The notes under the pieces were generated by a model. It made no database searches, was not told where the DNA came from, and saw only the letters and a program-made list of their open reading frames with translations. From Phaeobacter inhibens DSM 16374 (GTDB lineage: Bacteria; Pseudomonadota; Alphaproteobacteria; Rhodobacterales; Rhodobacteraceae): a stretch of 64,000 nucleotides of DNA. How positions within the stretch are numbered: position 1 is the stretch's first letter; the number at the start of each line of letters is the position of its first letter. The stretch lies in NCBI RefSeq assembly GCF_000473105.1, contig NZ_KI421498.1, positions 1,860,001 through 1,924,000 of the forward strand, read 5' to 3'. The position numbers and the translations under genes were made by a program. Of this stretch, positions 42,033-51,784 are shown one piece after another.

Positions 42033-42566
42033 TCAGTTATCTTCGCCAGCCTCGGGTCGGGGTGGGCATTCCTCACCCACGACCGTGCCGTCATAGGCTT
42101 TCTGGCCGCAATCATTCAGCTCGTGCCAGACATAGCCGCGCCCGGTGTCGGTCACCGCCACGATCCGGTCTACGCCGTAGGAGATATTCTTGACCGACAG
42201 GAAGCTTTCAGCGCGGCCCTCTGCCAGAGCCTGACCAATCGCTTCGGCATCAAAACAGTCAAACCAGCCCGGCGCATTGCGCGGCTCCTTTTGATCCGAC
42301 AGCACAAACAATTGCGCCAGCTCTTCGGGCTTTAGATCGGTTGCGAAACAGGCGCGATAGCGAATGGGAGAACTCTCCGCGTCGATCGCCTCGAACCCGC
42401 TGTAACGGATCGGCAACGGCTCGCCGTCCCCAAGCGGCATCAACAGGACATCGCGGCCCGACTGCAGCTCGACGTCCTCGTAAAAACCATAGACCTGAAG
42501 GTAATACATCGCCGCCCCGGCCAGGAGACCGGAGAGGATCAGGATCAGCGAAAGGAACTTGCCCAT
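42033..42566 (-). CDS. DUF6446 family protein
   Basis: This 177-residue protein has an N-terminal hydrophobic segment (FLSLILILSGLLAGAAMYYL), likely a signal anchor, and a periplasmic domain with YGFYEDVELQSGR, PIRYSGFEAIDAESSPIRYR and CFATDLKPEELAQ. The family is widespread in Rhodobacterales beside glyQ; no function is known. Three cysteines in the soluble part (ACFATD, FDCFD, NDCGQK) may form a disulfide in the periplasm. Confidence 0.8.
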   Translation of the reverse strand: MGKFLSLILILSGLLAGAAMYYLQVYGFYEDVELQSGRDVLLMPLGDGEPLPIRYSGFEAIDAESSPIRYRACFATDLKPEELAQLFVLSDQKEPRNAPGWFDCFDAEAIGQALAEGRAESFLSVKNISYGVDRIVAVTDTGRGYVWHELNDCGQKAYDGTVVGEECPPRPEAGEDN

Positions 42567-42599
42567 ATCCGTGGACTCCTACTGAAAGCGCGGCGCAGC

Positions 42600-43529
42600 T
42601 TACGCTGCGTGGCCGCCGGCTTCGGTCTGCACAAAGGCATCGGCACATTGCTTGGCCAGCGCCCTCACACGACCGATATAGGCCTGTCGCTCGGTCACCG
42701 AAATCACGCCGCGCGCATCAAGCAGGTTGAACACATGGCTGGCCTTGATGCATTGGTCATACGCGGGATGCGCCATGATGATGCGTTTGCCGGTCTTAGG
42801 GTCGATATGCTCCTGCGCCAGAATGGCAGCGCATTCGGCCTCGGCCTCCTCGAAATGACGCAGCAGAACCTCGGTATTGGCCACGTCAAAGTTCCAGCGG
42901 GCGTATTCTTCTTCGGTCTGTTTGAACACATCGCCATAGCTCAGCGGGATCAGCGCGTCCGGGTCGTTGAACGGCATGTCCATCACGTGATCAACGCCCA
43001 GAATATACATCGCCAGACGTTCCAGACCATAGGTCAGCTCGCCCGATACCGGGTGACAATCGTGGCCGCCGACCTGCTGGAAATAGGTGAACTGGCTGAC
43101 TTCCATCCCGTCGCACCAGACCTCCCAGCCCAGCCCCCAGGCGCCAAGCGTCGGGCTTTCCCAATCGTCCTCGACAAAACGGATGTCGTGCATGTCCATA
43201 TCGACGCCGATTGCCTCCAGCGAGCCGAGATACAGCTCCTGCAGGTTCGGCGGCGAGGGTTTGATCAACACCTGATACTGGTAGTAGTGCTGCAACCGGT
43301 TGGGGTTTTCGCCATAGCGGCCATCGGTCGGACGGCGCGAGGGCTGCACATAGGCCGCGGCCCAGGCCTTGGACCCCAGCGAGCGCAGCGTGGTCGCGGG
43401 GTGGAAGGTGCCGGCGCCGACTTCCATGTCATACGGCTGCATCACCGCACAGCCCTTGGCGGCCCAGTAATTCTGGAGCCTCAGAATAATCTCTTGGAAT
43501 GAGCGCGGGGCGCCTTTGGTGTCGGTCAT
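42600..43529 (-). CDS. glyQ: Glycyl-tRNA synthetase alpha subunit
   Basis: This 309-residue class II synthetase subunit has [73 protein letters not shown] and [20 protein letters not shown], the standard active-site core. It pairs with GlyS. First gene of the glyQ-DUF6446-gltS-glyS run on the minus strand. Confidence 0.98.
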   Translation of the reverse strand: MTDTKGAPRSFQEIILRLQNYWAAKGCAVMQPYDMEVGAGTFHPATTLRSLGSKAWAAAYVQPSRRPTDGRYGENPNRLQHYYQYQVLIKPSPPNLQELYLGSLEAIGVDMDMHDIRFVEDDWESPTLGAWGLGWEVWCDGMEVSQFTYFQQVGGHDCHPVSGELTYGLERLAMYILGVDHVMDMPFNDPDALIPLSYGDVFKQTEEEYARWNFDVANTEVLLRHFEEAEAECAAILAQEHIDPKTGKRIIMAHPAYDQCIKASHVFNLLDARGVISVTERQAYIGRVRALAKQCADAFVQTEAGGHAA

Positions 43530-43798
43530 GTTTCTTCCCTATGGGGGCAGCAAATCCGGGGTTCTTCCTATGCAAGCCCCGGCCTAGGGTCAACGGCGCA
43601 TCGCGGCACAGGTCCGTCCAACCGCCTCGAAGCGCGCCCACAGGCCCACTTCCCCCGTCAGACACCCGCCAAGCCGACGTCAAAGCCCGGATCTGGCATC
43701 AAGCGCGTGGTTTTCCCCCTGCGAACAGGAGTTCCCTTCACCTCGCGAAAGTGGTTATGTGCGCGCCAACAACAGATCACCCGGATAGAGGCCATTTG

Positions 43799-45577
43799 AT
43801 GAAGACTTTGATAGCTACGCTGGCGCTTGCCCTGATGACGTTGGCATCCGCCTTTTCGGGCGTTGCTCATGCCCAGCAATCCTCGCAGGACACTGTCTGG
43901 ATCCAGGTCGCCGCGCGCGCCTCATTGCGCGAAGCTCAGGCCGAGGCACAGGAGTTTGCGGCACGTCTGCCCGATGTCTCCGGTTTCGCACTCGGCGGTG
44001 GCTGGTACGGTATCGTACTTGGCCCCTATGCGCGCACCGACGCGGATCGGGTGCTGCAGGTCTATCGCTCAGAACGTCAGATCCCGCGCGACAGTTTCAT
44101 CGCCTTTGGCCGCAACCTCGGCAATCAGTTTTACCCGACAGCGGCCAGCGCAAATACCGAACCGCAGCCAACCGTCGAAAGCCCGGTTCTGGAACCCATC
44201 GACCCCGCAGTGGTGACCGAAGCGCCGGCAGAACCCGTGCAAACCACCCTGCCCGATGAAACCCCGGCAGAGGCACGCCGCAGCGAATCCCGCCTCACCC
44301 GCGAGGAACGCAAAGATCTTCAGACCGCGCTGAAGGCGGCCGGGTTCTATACCTCCACCATCGACGGGGCCTTTGGTCGTGGCACCCGCGGCTCCATGTC
44401 GGACTGGCAGTCGGCCCGCGGCTACGCCCCTACCGGTGTGCTGACCACTGCCCAGCGCCAGGCGCTGATGGATGAATACAACGCTCCGCTGATTTCGGTG
44501 GGTATGGCGCCGCTTACTGACACAAAGGCCGGGATCGCGCTGAAAATCCCCGCCGGTGAGGTCACCTTTGACCGCTATGAATCGCCGTTCGCCCTGTTCA
44601 AGAGCAGCGGCGACCTCGGCGCGCAGGTGCTCCTGATCAGCCAGCCCGGCGACAAACGCACGCTCTATGGTCTTTATGACATCATGCAGACGCTGAAGAT
44701 CGTGCCGCTCGAAGGCCCGCGCCAGCGCAGTGGCAACAGCTTCACCCTTGAAGGGCGCGGCAATGGCATTGTCTCCTACACCGAAGCCCGGCTTGCCAAC
44801 GGGGAAATCAAAGGCTTCACACTGGTCTGGCCCATGGGCGACGATGACCGCCGCGCCCGTGTGCTGGCGGAAATGCAAACCAGCTTTGAGCGTATCGATG
44901 GCGTGCTTGACCCGGCTGCCGGCGCGGATGCGCCGCAGAATGTCGATCTGGTCTCCGGTCTCGACGTGCGTAAACCGCGGCTTTCGCGCTCGGGCTTCTA
45001 TGTCGATGCCAAAGGCAGCGTCGTCACCACCTCCGACGTGGTTGCTGGCTGCGCCCGGGTTACGCTGGATCACGAATATCAGGCCGAGGTTGCCTTCAAT
45101 GACAGCGCCGCCGGGATTGCCGTGTTGCGCCCGGTTGAGCCCCTCGCGCCGATGGCCGTTGCCAATCTCGCCAGCGCCTCTGCCCGCCTCCAGTCCGATA
45201 TCGCCGTGTCCGGTTTTTCCTATGAGGGTGTTTTGGGTGCCCCCAGCCTCAGCTGGGGCAGCTTGCAGGATGTGAAAGACCTGACCGGCAACGCAGGTGT
45301 CTCGCGCCTGCAACTGACCAGCCAGCCCGGCGATGCAGGCGGTCCGGTGCTGACCACTGATGGCGCCGTTCAGGGCATGTTGCTGAGCCAGAGTAAAAGC
45401 GCCACCCAGCTGCCCGAAGGCGTCAGCTTCGCCGCCAATGCCGAGAGCCTGCGCAGCGCTCTCAGCAGCGCAGGAGTGACCCCCAAAGACGCCAGCGCCG
45501 GGGCAACAGCCCTGCCCGTCGGCGCCCTCACCCGTCAGGCCAGCGGCATGACCGTACTGGTCAGCTGCTGGGAGTGA
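43799..45577 (+). CDS. Secreted SPOR-like/peptidoglycan-binding protein with inactive trypsin-like domain
   Basis: This 592-residue protein starts at 43799. Signal peptide residues 1-25 (ATLALALMTLASAFSGVAHA). A SPOR-like domain spans about 30-100 (VWIQVAARASLREAQAEAQE, GWYGIVLGPY). A peptidoglycan-binding domain spans about 167-225 (LQTALKAAGFYTSTIDGAFG). A trypsin/DegP-like fold spans about 395-545. In it the expected catalytic His is D413 (VVTTSDVV), the Asp is G439 (AAGIAVLRP) and the Ser is A513 (QPGDAGGPVL). The whole triad is thus replaced while the fold motifs remain. It is probably a periplasmic envelope scaffold or peptide sensor rather than a protease. A terminator follows. Confidence 0.75.
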   Translation: MKTLIATLALALMTLASAFSGVAHAQQSSQDTVWIQVAARASLREAQAEAQEFAARLPDVSGFALGGGWYGIVLGPYARTDADRVLQVYRSERQIPRDSFIAFGRNLGNQFYPTAASANTEPQPTVESPVLEPIDPAVVTEAPAEPVQTTLPDETPAEARRSESRLTREERKDLQTALKAAGFYTSTIDGAFGRGTRGSMSDWQSARGYAPTGVLTTAQRQALMDEYNAPLISVGMAPLTDTKAGIALKIPAGEVTFDRYESPFALFKSSGDLGAQVLLISQPGDKRTLYGLYDIMQTLKIVPLEGPRQRSGNSFTLEGRGNGIVSYTEARLANGEIKGFTLVWPMGDDDRRARVLAEMQTSFERIDGVLDPAAGADAPQNVDLVSGLDVRKPRLSRSGFYVDAKGSVVTTSDVVAGCARVTLDHEYQAEVAFNDSAAGIAVLRPVEPLAPMAVANLASASARLQSDIAVSGFSYEGVLGAPSLSWGSLQDVKDLTGNAGVSRLQLTSQPGDAGGPVLTTDGAVQGMLLSQSKSATQLPEGVSFAANAESLRSALSSAGVTPKDASAGATALPVGALTRQASGMTVLVSCWE

Positions 45578-45608
45578 TCAGTCGCTGCCAAGCCACTCCA
45601 AAAACAGC

Positions 45609-45638
45609 AAAGGCCGGAGCATCCGCTCCGGCCTTTTT
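45609..45638 (+). terminator. Terminator after the pseudoprotease gene
   Basis: AAAGGCCGGAGC (45609-45620) pairs with GCTCCGGCCTTT (45625-45636) over a four-base loop, ending in a T-run. Confidence 0.92.
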
Positions 45639-45695
45639 CGTATCTCCTGATGCGCCCGCGCAATGGTTCGCGCGGCACCGTTCAATAGACATGGG

Positions 45696-46337
45696 TCAAT
45701 AGGCGTGGATACGCCCGTCCCAAGTGTGAAAACATCCGGTGGTTTCTGTGCTCAGCACATCAAATTCATGCATCAAGCCTGCAACGGATTCCTGCACCGA
45801 AATATCACCTTCATCGCCCCCCATATCGGTGCGGACCCAACCGGGATGATAGATCCCGACTGCAATCCCCTCCGGCAGCAGATCGGTGGCCAGATTGCGC
45901 CCGATATTCAGCGCCGCCGCCTTAGAGGCGCGATAGGCATAGCTGCCACCGGGCGCACGGGCGTGGCTCGCCATCTGTGAGGAAATGATTGCGATCTTCG
46001 GGTCCGATGCCAGCCGCAGGTTCGGCAGCAGCGCCTGCACCGTCAGGAAGACACCGGTGACATTTGCGGCCAGCGTCTTGCCCCAGACCTCAGCAGAGTA
46101 ATCCTCCAGCGCCATCGATTTATCGAGATAGACCCCGGCATTGCAGACCAGAAGGTCCACCGGACGCCCCTTCAGCTGCGCGGCAAACCGCGCCTGCTGG
46201 CCGGGGTCGGTCACATCCAGTCGCACACCAGAGGAATGATCCCGCGAGGTGCCCGTCACCTCGTGTCCGTCCCCCCGCAGCTTGGCCACCAATTCACGGC
46301 CAATGCCCCGGCTGGTTCCTGTCACGACGACATGCAT
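45696..46337 (-). CDS. Short-chain dehydrogenase/reductase
   Basis: This 213-residue SDR has the cofactor motif VTGTSRGIGREL (about residues 5-16), NAGVYLD (about residue 66), a Ser in IISSQMASHAR and the catalytic YAYRASKAA (YxxxK, about residue 133). Length is near the lower end for classical SDRs. Substrate unknown; the TGTSxGIG start resembles the csgA/carbonyl-reductase-like group. It forms a small minus-strand run with the DUF1178 gene 13 bases upstream. Confidence 0.85.
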   Translation of the reverse strand: MHVVVTGTSRGIGRELVAKLRGDGHEVTGTSRDHSSGVRLDVTDPGQQARFAAQLKGRPVDLLVCNAGVYLDKSMALEDYSAEVWGKTLAANVTGVFLTVQALLPNLRLASDPKIAIISSQMASHARAPGGSYAYRASKAAALNIGRNLATDLLPEGIAVGIYHPGWVRTDMGGDEGDISVQESVAGLMHEFDVLSTETTGCFHTWDGRIHAY

Positions 46338-46350
46338 AAACGGTCTTCCT

Positions 46351-46881
46351 TCAATTGGTTTTTCTATTGGGCAGGAAGGGCAGCGGCAGCACCGGCACCC
46401 CCTCTTCGATCAGCGCCTTGGCCTCTTCCGGCTTGGCCTCACCGTGGATCGCCCGCTCCGGCGTATCGCCCAAATGCATGGCGCGCGCCTCACTGGCAAA
46501 ATCCTTACCGACATAATCTGAATTGCTCTCGACCTTGCGCCGCAGTTCAGCGACCGCCGCCTCCAACTCTCCCGATGGGGTGCTCAGCGCGCCTGCTCCC
46601 GGCGCCACCGCAGCCGCTTGGTGCGACGCCGCAGAGGTGGCTGGCGCCTGCGGTGACGTTTTGGCAGAGGCCGTTCCGCGTGGCTCGGCCTCCCCGACTT
46701 GGGACACTGCCTTGCGACCAGGGCGCACCCGAGGGGCCATAATCGCTTTTTCAACCTGACTGGAGCCGCACTGCGCACAGGACACCATCCCCGCCGCTGC
46801 CAACTTGTCAAAAGCGGCAGCCGACTGGAACCAGCTGTCAAAACGATGCCCTTCGGCGCATTTCAGAGCGTATTGTATCAT
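46351..46881 (-). CDS. DUF1178 family protein
   Basis: This protein has about 176 residues; start 46881 (MIQYALKCAEGHRFDSWFQS) is the usual family start, with a further ATG three codons upstream. The N-terminal zinc-ribbon-like region has KCAEGH and CAQCGSSQVEKAIMAPRV. A variable A/P-rich linker and a C-terminal helix with NSDYVGKDFASEARAMHLGD follow, typical of DUF1178. Function unknown; it is conserved in alpha- and betaproteobacteria. Confidence 0.85.
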   Translation of the reverse strand: MIQYALKCAEGHRFDSWFQSAAAFDKLAAAGMVSCAQCGSSQVEKAIMAPRVRPGRKAVSQVGEAEPRGTASAKTSPQAPATSAASHQAAAVAPGAGALSTPSGELEAAVAELRRKVESNSDYVGKDFASEARAMHLGDTPERAIHGEAKPEEAKALIEEGVPVLPLPFLPNRKTN

Positions 46882-47002
46882 CACCATCACTCTTATCAGG
46901 AGGGGATGATTAAATCTTCAATCCCCTAAAGTGCAAGGGCAGAAGCGCCCGCGCCACAGTTCACGTCACATCGGTGCCTCTGGTCCGGGCCGCGACCAGA
47001 AT

Positions 47003-47782
47003 CTAACGCGGGGCCAGTAACCTGTCTTGAAGGCGCGCAACCAGGACCTCATGCGGCTGATCCGCCGCAACGGCAAGTCGGCGCAGCCCGAAATGCACCC
47101 GCGCCATTTCCTGATAGTAGCCCGCATAGACAAAATTGGTCGTGGCCCCCGCCACCGCACCCAGCACCGGTACGGCCTGTGCCGCCAGTTTCTGGCCCAG
47201 AACCACACTGAGCCGGGGCGCCACCTGGGCAATCAACTTTTGAACCGCGCCGCCGGTCAGACCCAGCCGCAGCGACAGAAACCCCAGATCCGCACCGTCA
47301 TCCGCCGCCAGTGGTCCTGCCGCTGCAAACACCCGGATACAGTCAAAGCGCACGCCATCTGCTTCGGGGTCGAAGCCTTCTTCGGCGGCCACCCCCTGAA
47401 TGCTGCGCAACAGGAAGGCGGTTGTTGCCGGAAGCTCAACCAGCGCACCCGGCAGACCGCCCATGCCCCCCGCAGCGCCCATGGCAGCGCTCACGGCGCG
47501 GTTGACACCCGAAGGTTGGTCCGGAACCACCCGCCGTGATCCGCTGGCCCCCTGCATCGCCAATTGCAACGCCTGCTCGGTCGCCCCGTCCAACCGGCTC
47601 CGCACCGGGGCGGGCAGTTTGTCCAAAAGCCCGTCGACAGAGCCGCCAAGGAGGTTCAGGATCTGGATCCCAAGCCCACCGGCCGCGCGATAGCGTTCAG
47701 CCAACGCCGTGAGCTCCGCCTCCACGGCGGCAGCATCCAGTGGTCTGGTCAGGGCCGTATCAGGGGTCAGGATCTCACTCAT
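47003..47782 (-). CDS. EcsC family protein
   Basis: This 259-residue protein starts at 47782 with AAGAGG upstream. It matches the EcsC family: AERYRAAGGLGIQILNLLGG, a glycine/alanine-rich central stretch (SAAMGAAGGMGGLPGALVEL), PATTAFLLRSIQGVAAEEGF, and PVLGAVAGATTNFVYAGYYQ near the C-terminus. The Bacillus namesake affects ABC transporter and secretion processes. The proteobacterial role is unknown. The amphipathic glycine-rich core suggests peripheral membrane association. Confidence 0.85.
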   Translation of the reverse strand: MSEILTPDTALTRPLDAAAVEAELTALAERYRAAGGLGIQILNLLGGSVDGLLDKLPAPVRSRLDGATEQALQLAMQGASGSRRVVPDQPSGVNRAVSAAMGAAGGMGGLPGALVELPATTAFLLRSIQGVAAEEGFDPEADGVRFDCIRVFAAAGPLAADDGADLGFLSLRLGLTGGAVQKLIAQVAPRLSVVLGQKLAAQAVPVLGAVAGATTNFVYAGYYQEMARVHFGLRRLAVAADQPHEVLVARLQDRLLAPR

Positions 47783-47878
47783 AGCGCACCTCTTGTTGCA
47801 GAAAATGTTTGTATTCCCGCCCCGTATTTCAAGATCGCAACGGTCCGATCCCAAAATCGCGCCCCACAGATCAGGGTG

Positions 47879-48388
47879 TCAGCCCGGCGTCTGCGTCCCG
47901 CTCCAGCGCAGCACCTGACCGCGTACGTCCGTCCAACCCTCAGACACCAGATCCAACCCCAGCACACGATCCGGGTTGGTCGGCGGCGGCATTTCGACCC
48001 CGCACAGCGGAGTGAAGCCGAAGCGAACATAATAGGGCGCATCCCCGACCAGCAAGGCCCGGCTCCAGCCGCGCTCTGCCGCCTTAGCAAGACTGTCGCG
48101 GATCAGCGCACCACCCAGCCCTTCGCCCTGATGGGTCGGGTGGACAGCCACCGGCCCCAGGAGCAGCGCAGGCCATCCCGCCTCGCCGATCCGCACCGGC
48201 CAAAATCGGATCGCACCGGCCAGAAGACCGTCCGTATCCCGCGCCACCTGGCTTAGCCCGCTGACCGGCGGCACATCTTCGCGCAGCCGATAGGACGACA
48301 GTGCCTCGCGACCCGGCGCAAAACACAGATCATATAGCGCCTCGACCTCCCAGCGGTCTTCGGGCTGCTCTGCCTTCAATTCAATCAC
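47879..48388 (-). CDS. GNAT-family N-acetyltransferase
   Basis: This 169-residue protein has the acetyl-CoA loop LLGPVAVHPTHQGEGLGGAL (Q/RxxGxG/A, about residues 92-111), an upstream strand VSGLSQVARDTDGLLAGAIR and the C-terminal LVGDAPYYVRFGFTPL, typical of YhbS-like acetyltransferases. Substrate unknown. It is divergent from the flavin reductase at 48596. Confidence 0.85.
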   Translation of the reverse strand: MIELKAEQPEDRWEVEALYDLCFAPGREALSSYRLREDVPPVSGLSQVARDTDGLLAGAIRFWPVRIGEAGWPALLLGPVAVHPTHQGEGLGGALIRDSLAKAAERGWSRALLVGDAPYYVRFGFTPLCGVEMPPPTNPDRVLGLDLVSEGWTDVRGQVLRWSGTQTPG

Positions 48389-48595
48389 GCGCCGCCTCCA
48401 CGCCCGTCACCGTCCCTGCTGGCACTGATCATAACTGTCGCACCTGCGGGCTTTGTCCCACAGCGCGCGGCAATCTCTCCCGGCAGGCTGGTCATCGGCC
48501 TAACACGGGCGTAAGCCTTGGGCAAACCCCGGCGACCGGATCAGCGAGCAAAACCAGCGCGCTACCGCCTCCGCCACGATATTGGAGACCCGCAG

Positions 48596-49201
48596 ATGTT
48601 CTATCGCCCCGAAGATGGCCACGGCCTGCCGCACAACCCGTTCAACGCCATTGTGACCCCGCGCCCCATTGGCTGGATCTCGTCGCGCGGGGCAGACGGC
48701 AGCAACAATCTCGCGCCCTATTCCTTTTTCAACGCGGTCGCCTATGAACCGCCGCAGGTGATGTTTGCCTCCACCTCCGCCAAGGCGGATCGCGACGGCA
48801 CCAAGGACAGCGTCGCCAATATCGAGGAAACCGGCGTGTTCTGCGTCAACGTAGTGTCTTATGCGCTGCGTGATGCGATGAACGCCAGCTCCGCACCGCT
48901 ACCGAAGGCTATCAATGAGTTCGAACATGCCGGGCTTGAGATGTCCCCCTGCGAAACCATCAACTGTGGCCGTGTCGCCGCCGCGCCCGCCGCGCTGGAA
49001 TGCAAACTGACCCAGATCGTCACCCTGCCGGGCGCCGCAAACAAGGTGGTGTTCGGCGAGGTGGTCGGCGTCCATCTGGATGATAACTGCCTGAACGACG
49101 GCACGTTTGATGTCACCCGGTTCCAGCCACTGGCGCGCCTGGGCTACCGCGACTACTCTGTGGTGCGGGACCTGTTTTCTCTCACCCGCCCGGATGAATG
49201 A
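48596..49201 (+). CDS. Flavin reductase-like FMN-binding protein
   Basis: This 201-residue protein starts at 48596 with GGAG ten bases upstream. The FMN-binding split-barrel pattern reads NPFNAIVTPRPIGWISSRGA, APYSFFNAVAYEPPQVMFAS and DSVANIEETGVFCVNVVSYA. It belongs to the flavoprotein oxygenase-reductase branch (DIM6/NTAB type). It could reduce flavins for a partner monooxygenase; no partner is nearby. The hexapeptide acetyltransferase starts 10 bases downstream, so they are likely co-transcribed. Confidence 0.85.
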   Translation: MFYRPEDGHGLPHNPFNAIVTPRPIGWISSRGADGSNNLAPYSFFNAVAYEPPQVMFASTSAKADRDGTKDSVANIEETGVFCVNVVSYALRDAMNASSAPLPKAINEFEHAGLEMSPCETINCGRVAAAPAALECKLTQIVTLPGAANKVVFGEVVGVHLDDNCLNDGTFDVTRFQPLARLGYRDYSVVRDLFSLTRPDE

Positions 49202-49210
49202 GGCCCCGAT

Positions 49211-49852
49211 ATGCCGTTACCTGATCCAAAGAAACGCCATCCGATCACCCTGCCCGATGGCAGCGCCCACGCCGGCACGGTAATGCTGGCCGAGGCGATT
49301 GATCACCCGAACTTCACCATCGGCGCCTTCACCTATGCCTCCGCCTTTGAGCCGCCATCGGACTGGGCCAGCCGACTGGCTCCCTACCTCTTTGCCGGAT
49401 CGCGCGAGCGGGTGGTGATCGGCAGGTTCTGCCAGATCGCCGAGGGCGTGCGCATCATCACCGCCTCTGCCAATCACGCGCAGGACGGGCTCAGTTGCTA
49501 CCCTTTTCCGGTATTCGATCAGACGCAGATCACGGGATTTCAACCCGACACCCGCGACACGGTTATCGGCAATGATGTCTGGATCGGCTATGGCGCGATG
49601 ATCCTGCCGGGGGCGCGCATCGGGGATGGCGCCATCATCGGTGCCGGTGCGGTGGTGCGCGGGTCGATCCCGCCCTATGCCATCGTGACCGGCAACCCCG
49701 GCACCGTCCACAGCTACCGTTTCACCAAACCGCAGATCGCCCGTCTCCTTGGCCTGAAATGGTGGGACTGGCCCGCCGACCTGATCTCCCGCGCTGAACC
49801 TGCGCTCTTGTCCGGTGACCTCGACATGCTGGAGACACTGGCACCGGACTGA
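49211..49852 (+). CDS. CatB-like hexapeptide acyltransferase
   Basis: This 213-residue left-handed beta-helix protein has hexapeptide repeats in GNDVWIGYGAMILPGARIGD and GAIIGAGAVVRGSI, and a catalytic-type His in TASANHAQDGLSCYPFPVFD. This layout is that of the xenobiotic (chloramphenicol/streptogramin-type) acyltransferases. C-terminal WWDWP is characteristic. Chromosomal copies often act on other substrates, so antibiotic modification should not be assumed. Read in an operon with the flavin reductase. Confidence 0.85.
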   Translation: MPLPDPKKRHPITLPDGSAHAGTVMLAEAIDHPNFTIGAFTYASAFEPPSDWASRLAPYLFAGSRERVVIGRFCQIAEGVRIITASANHAQDGLSCYPFPVFDQTQITGFQPDTRDTVIGNDVWIGYGAMILPGARIGDGAIIGAGAVVRGSIPPYAIVTGNPGTVHSYRFTKPQIARLLGLKWWDWPADLISRAEPALLSGDLDMLETLAPD

Positions 49853-49896
49853 CCAAGCATTGCCCGAGAGCACAGTTCAATCACCGCAAAACGAGA

Positions 49897-49933
49897 AAAC
49901 CCGCGACGCCCATGGTGCCGCGGGTTTCTTCTT
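49897..49933. terminator. Bidirectional terminator between the acyltransferase and SulP genes
   Basis: AAACCCGCG (49897-49905) and CGCGGGTTT (49919-49927) form a nine-pair stem. TTCTTC follows on the plus strand and TCTCG on the minus strand. It serves the convergent genes. Confidence 0.8.
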
Positions 49934-49952
49934 TCAGATGCTCTGGGACAGC

Positions 49953-51593
49953 TTAGTGGCCGCCCAGGATCCCGGTCTTGACCGAGTAGTCCACCGCCAG
50001 CGCATAGTCAGGGTCATCGTCACTGTCGACCATCAGATGCCCGGCCTTGGTCAGAAGCTGATGGCAATCGCGGCTGAGATGCCGCAGCACCAGCGCCTTG
50101 CCCTCGGCCTCATACTTGCCCGCCAGCGCCTCGATCGCCTGTAGCGCCGACTGGTCCACCACCCGGCTGCGGGCAAAGTCCACAATCACATGATCCGGGT
50201 CACCTGCCACATCGAACAGCTCGATGAATCCATCGGTGGAGCCAAAGAACAGCGGCCCTTCGATCTCATAAACCTTGGCGCCCTTATCGCTCTCGGATTC
50301 GCGGGTATAGGCATGAATGCGGCGCGCGTTGTTCCAGGCATAGGCCAGCGCCGAGACGATCACGCCCACAACCACCGCAATCGCAAGGTCGGTCATCACC
50401 GTCACCACGGTCACCAGCACGATGACAAAGGCATCCATCAGCGGCACTTTGGTCATCACCTTGAAGCTGTTCCAGGCAAAGGTTCCAATCACCACCATGA
50501 ACATCACGCCCACCAGCGCCGCCAGCGGGATCTGCTCAATCAAGGGCGAGGCCACCACGATAAACGCCAGCAGAAACAGCGCCGCGGCAATGCCGGCAAT
50601 CCGCGTCCGGCCACCGGATTTCACGTTGATCATCGACTGGCCGATCATCGCACAGCCACCCATGCCGCCAAAGAAACCAGTCACCACATTGGACGCACCC
50701 TGCGCGATACATTCCTGGCTTGCCCCACCTCGCTTGCCGGTGATCTCGCCCACCAGATTCAGCGTCAGCAGGCTTTCAATCAGGCCAATCGCCGCCAGGA
50801 TCACCGCATAAGGCAGAATGATCCACATCGTCTCCAGCGTGAACGGCGCCAGCGCGGTGCCATAGAGCCCCTCACCCGTGCCAAACGGATTGTGGAAGGA
50901 GGGGAACCCGCCCTTGATCGAGGCCATATCGCCAACGGTCGGGACATTGATCCCAAAGGCAATCACCAGCGCCGCCACGATGCCGATCCCGGCAAGTGGT
51001 GCCGGAATGATCGCGGTAATCTTGGGCGTGCCCCAGATGATCAACATGGTCAGCCCCACCAGCCCCAGCATCATGATCAGCTGCGATCCCGCCAGCCAGG
51101 CCTCGGTATTGTCCGGATCCTTGAACTGTGTGAGCTGCGCCAGGAAAATCACGATTGCCAGACCATTCACAAAACCCAGCATCACCGGATGCGGCACCAG
51201 ACGGATGAATTTGCCCCAATGCATGACACCGGCAATGATCTGCAGGATCCCCATCAAGACCACGGTCGCAAACAGATACTCGACCCCGTGCTGCGCCACC
51301 AGCGCCACCATCACCACCGCCAGCGCGCCCGTCGCGCCCGAGATCATGCCGGGCCGGCCGCCAAACACAGCCGTGATCAGCCCCACCATAAAGGCCGCAT
51401 AAAGCCCCACCAGCGGATGAACCCCGGCGACAAAGGCAAAGGCCACCGCCTCCGGCACCAGCGCCAGCGCCACGGTCAGGCCGGACAGCAGTTCGGTGCG
51501 CACCCGAGAGACGGTAAAGCCCTCATCCTGCATAATGGAGAGATTGGGCGGTGAAATCTGCTTGGCGAGCGTCGCCATAATGCCGCGTGTCAT
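49953..51593 (-). CDS. SulP-family anion transporter with STAS domain
   Basis: This 546-residue protein starts at 51593 with AGGTG upstream; an ATG at 51578 is an alternative. About ten to twelve hydrophobic helices include the SulP signature ELLSGLTVALALVPEAVAFA (about residues 35-55) and GLYAAFMVGLITAVFGGRPG. A C-terminal STAS domain (about residues 440-546) has HVIVDFARSRVVDQSALQAI. Substrates in the family include sulfate, bicarbonate and other anions; the exact one is unknown. It is the only gene in its transcription unit. Confidence 0.92.
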   Translation of the reverse strand: MTRGIMATLAKQISPPNLSIMQDEGFTVSRVRTELLSGLTVALALVPEAVAFAFVAGVHPLVGLYAAFMVGLITAVFGGRPGMISGATGALAVVMVALVAQHGVEYLFATVVLMGILQIIAGVMHWGKFIRLVPHPVMLGFVNGLAIVIFLAQLTQFKDPDNTEAWLAGSQLIMMLGLVGLTMLIIWGTPKITAIIPAPLAGIGIVAALVIAFGINVPTVGDMASIKGGFPSFHNPFGTGEGLYGTALAPFTLETMWIILPYAVILAAIGLIESLLTLNLVGEITGKRGGASQECIAQGASNVVTGFFGGMGGCAMIGQSMINVKSGGRTRIAGIAAALFLLAFIVVASPLIEQIPLAALVGVMFMVVIGTFAWNSFKVMTKVPLMDAFVIVLVTVVTVMTDLAIAVVVGVIVSALAYAWNNARRIHAYTRESESDKGAKVYEIEGPLFFGSTDGFIELFDVAGDPDHVIVDFARSRVVDQSALQAIEALAGKYEAEGKALVLRHLSRDCHQLLTKAGHLMVDSDDDPDYALAVDYSVKTGILGGH

Positions 51594-51784
51594 GGGGTCA
51601 CCTGTGATCGGGAAAGGGTATCGTTAGCGCCGCCCCTAGCGGAATTCCGCCATTGGGGCAAGGGCGCGGCCCTCCCCGACCTATTCACAGCCCAATTGGT
51701 CACCCCTCCTGCCTGTCATTTTTTAGTCCCGCCAGTTTCTGACCTGCCTGTCATCTTTCCTCAAATACTCTCGCCGAAGGCCTT

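Noticed and set aside
49211-49852. Calling the hexapeptide acyltransferase an antibiotic-resistance gene
   Set aside because: The family is broad; nothing in the sequence or context shows antibiotic modification.
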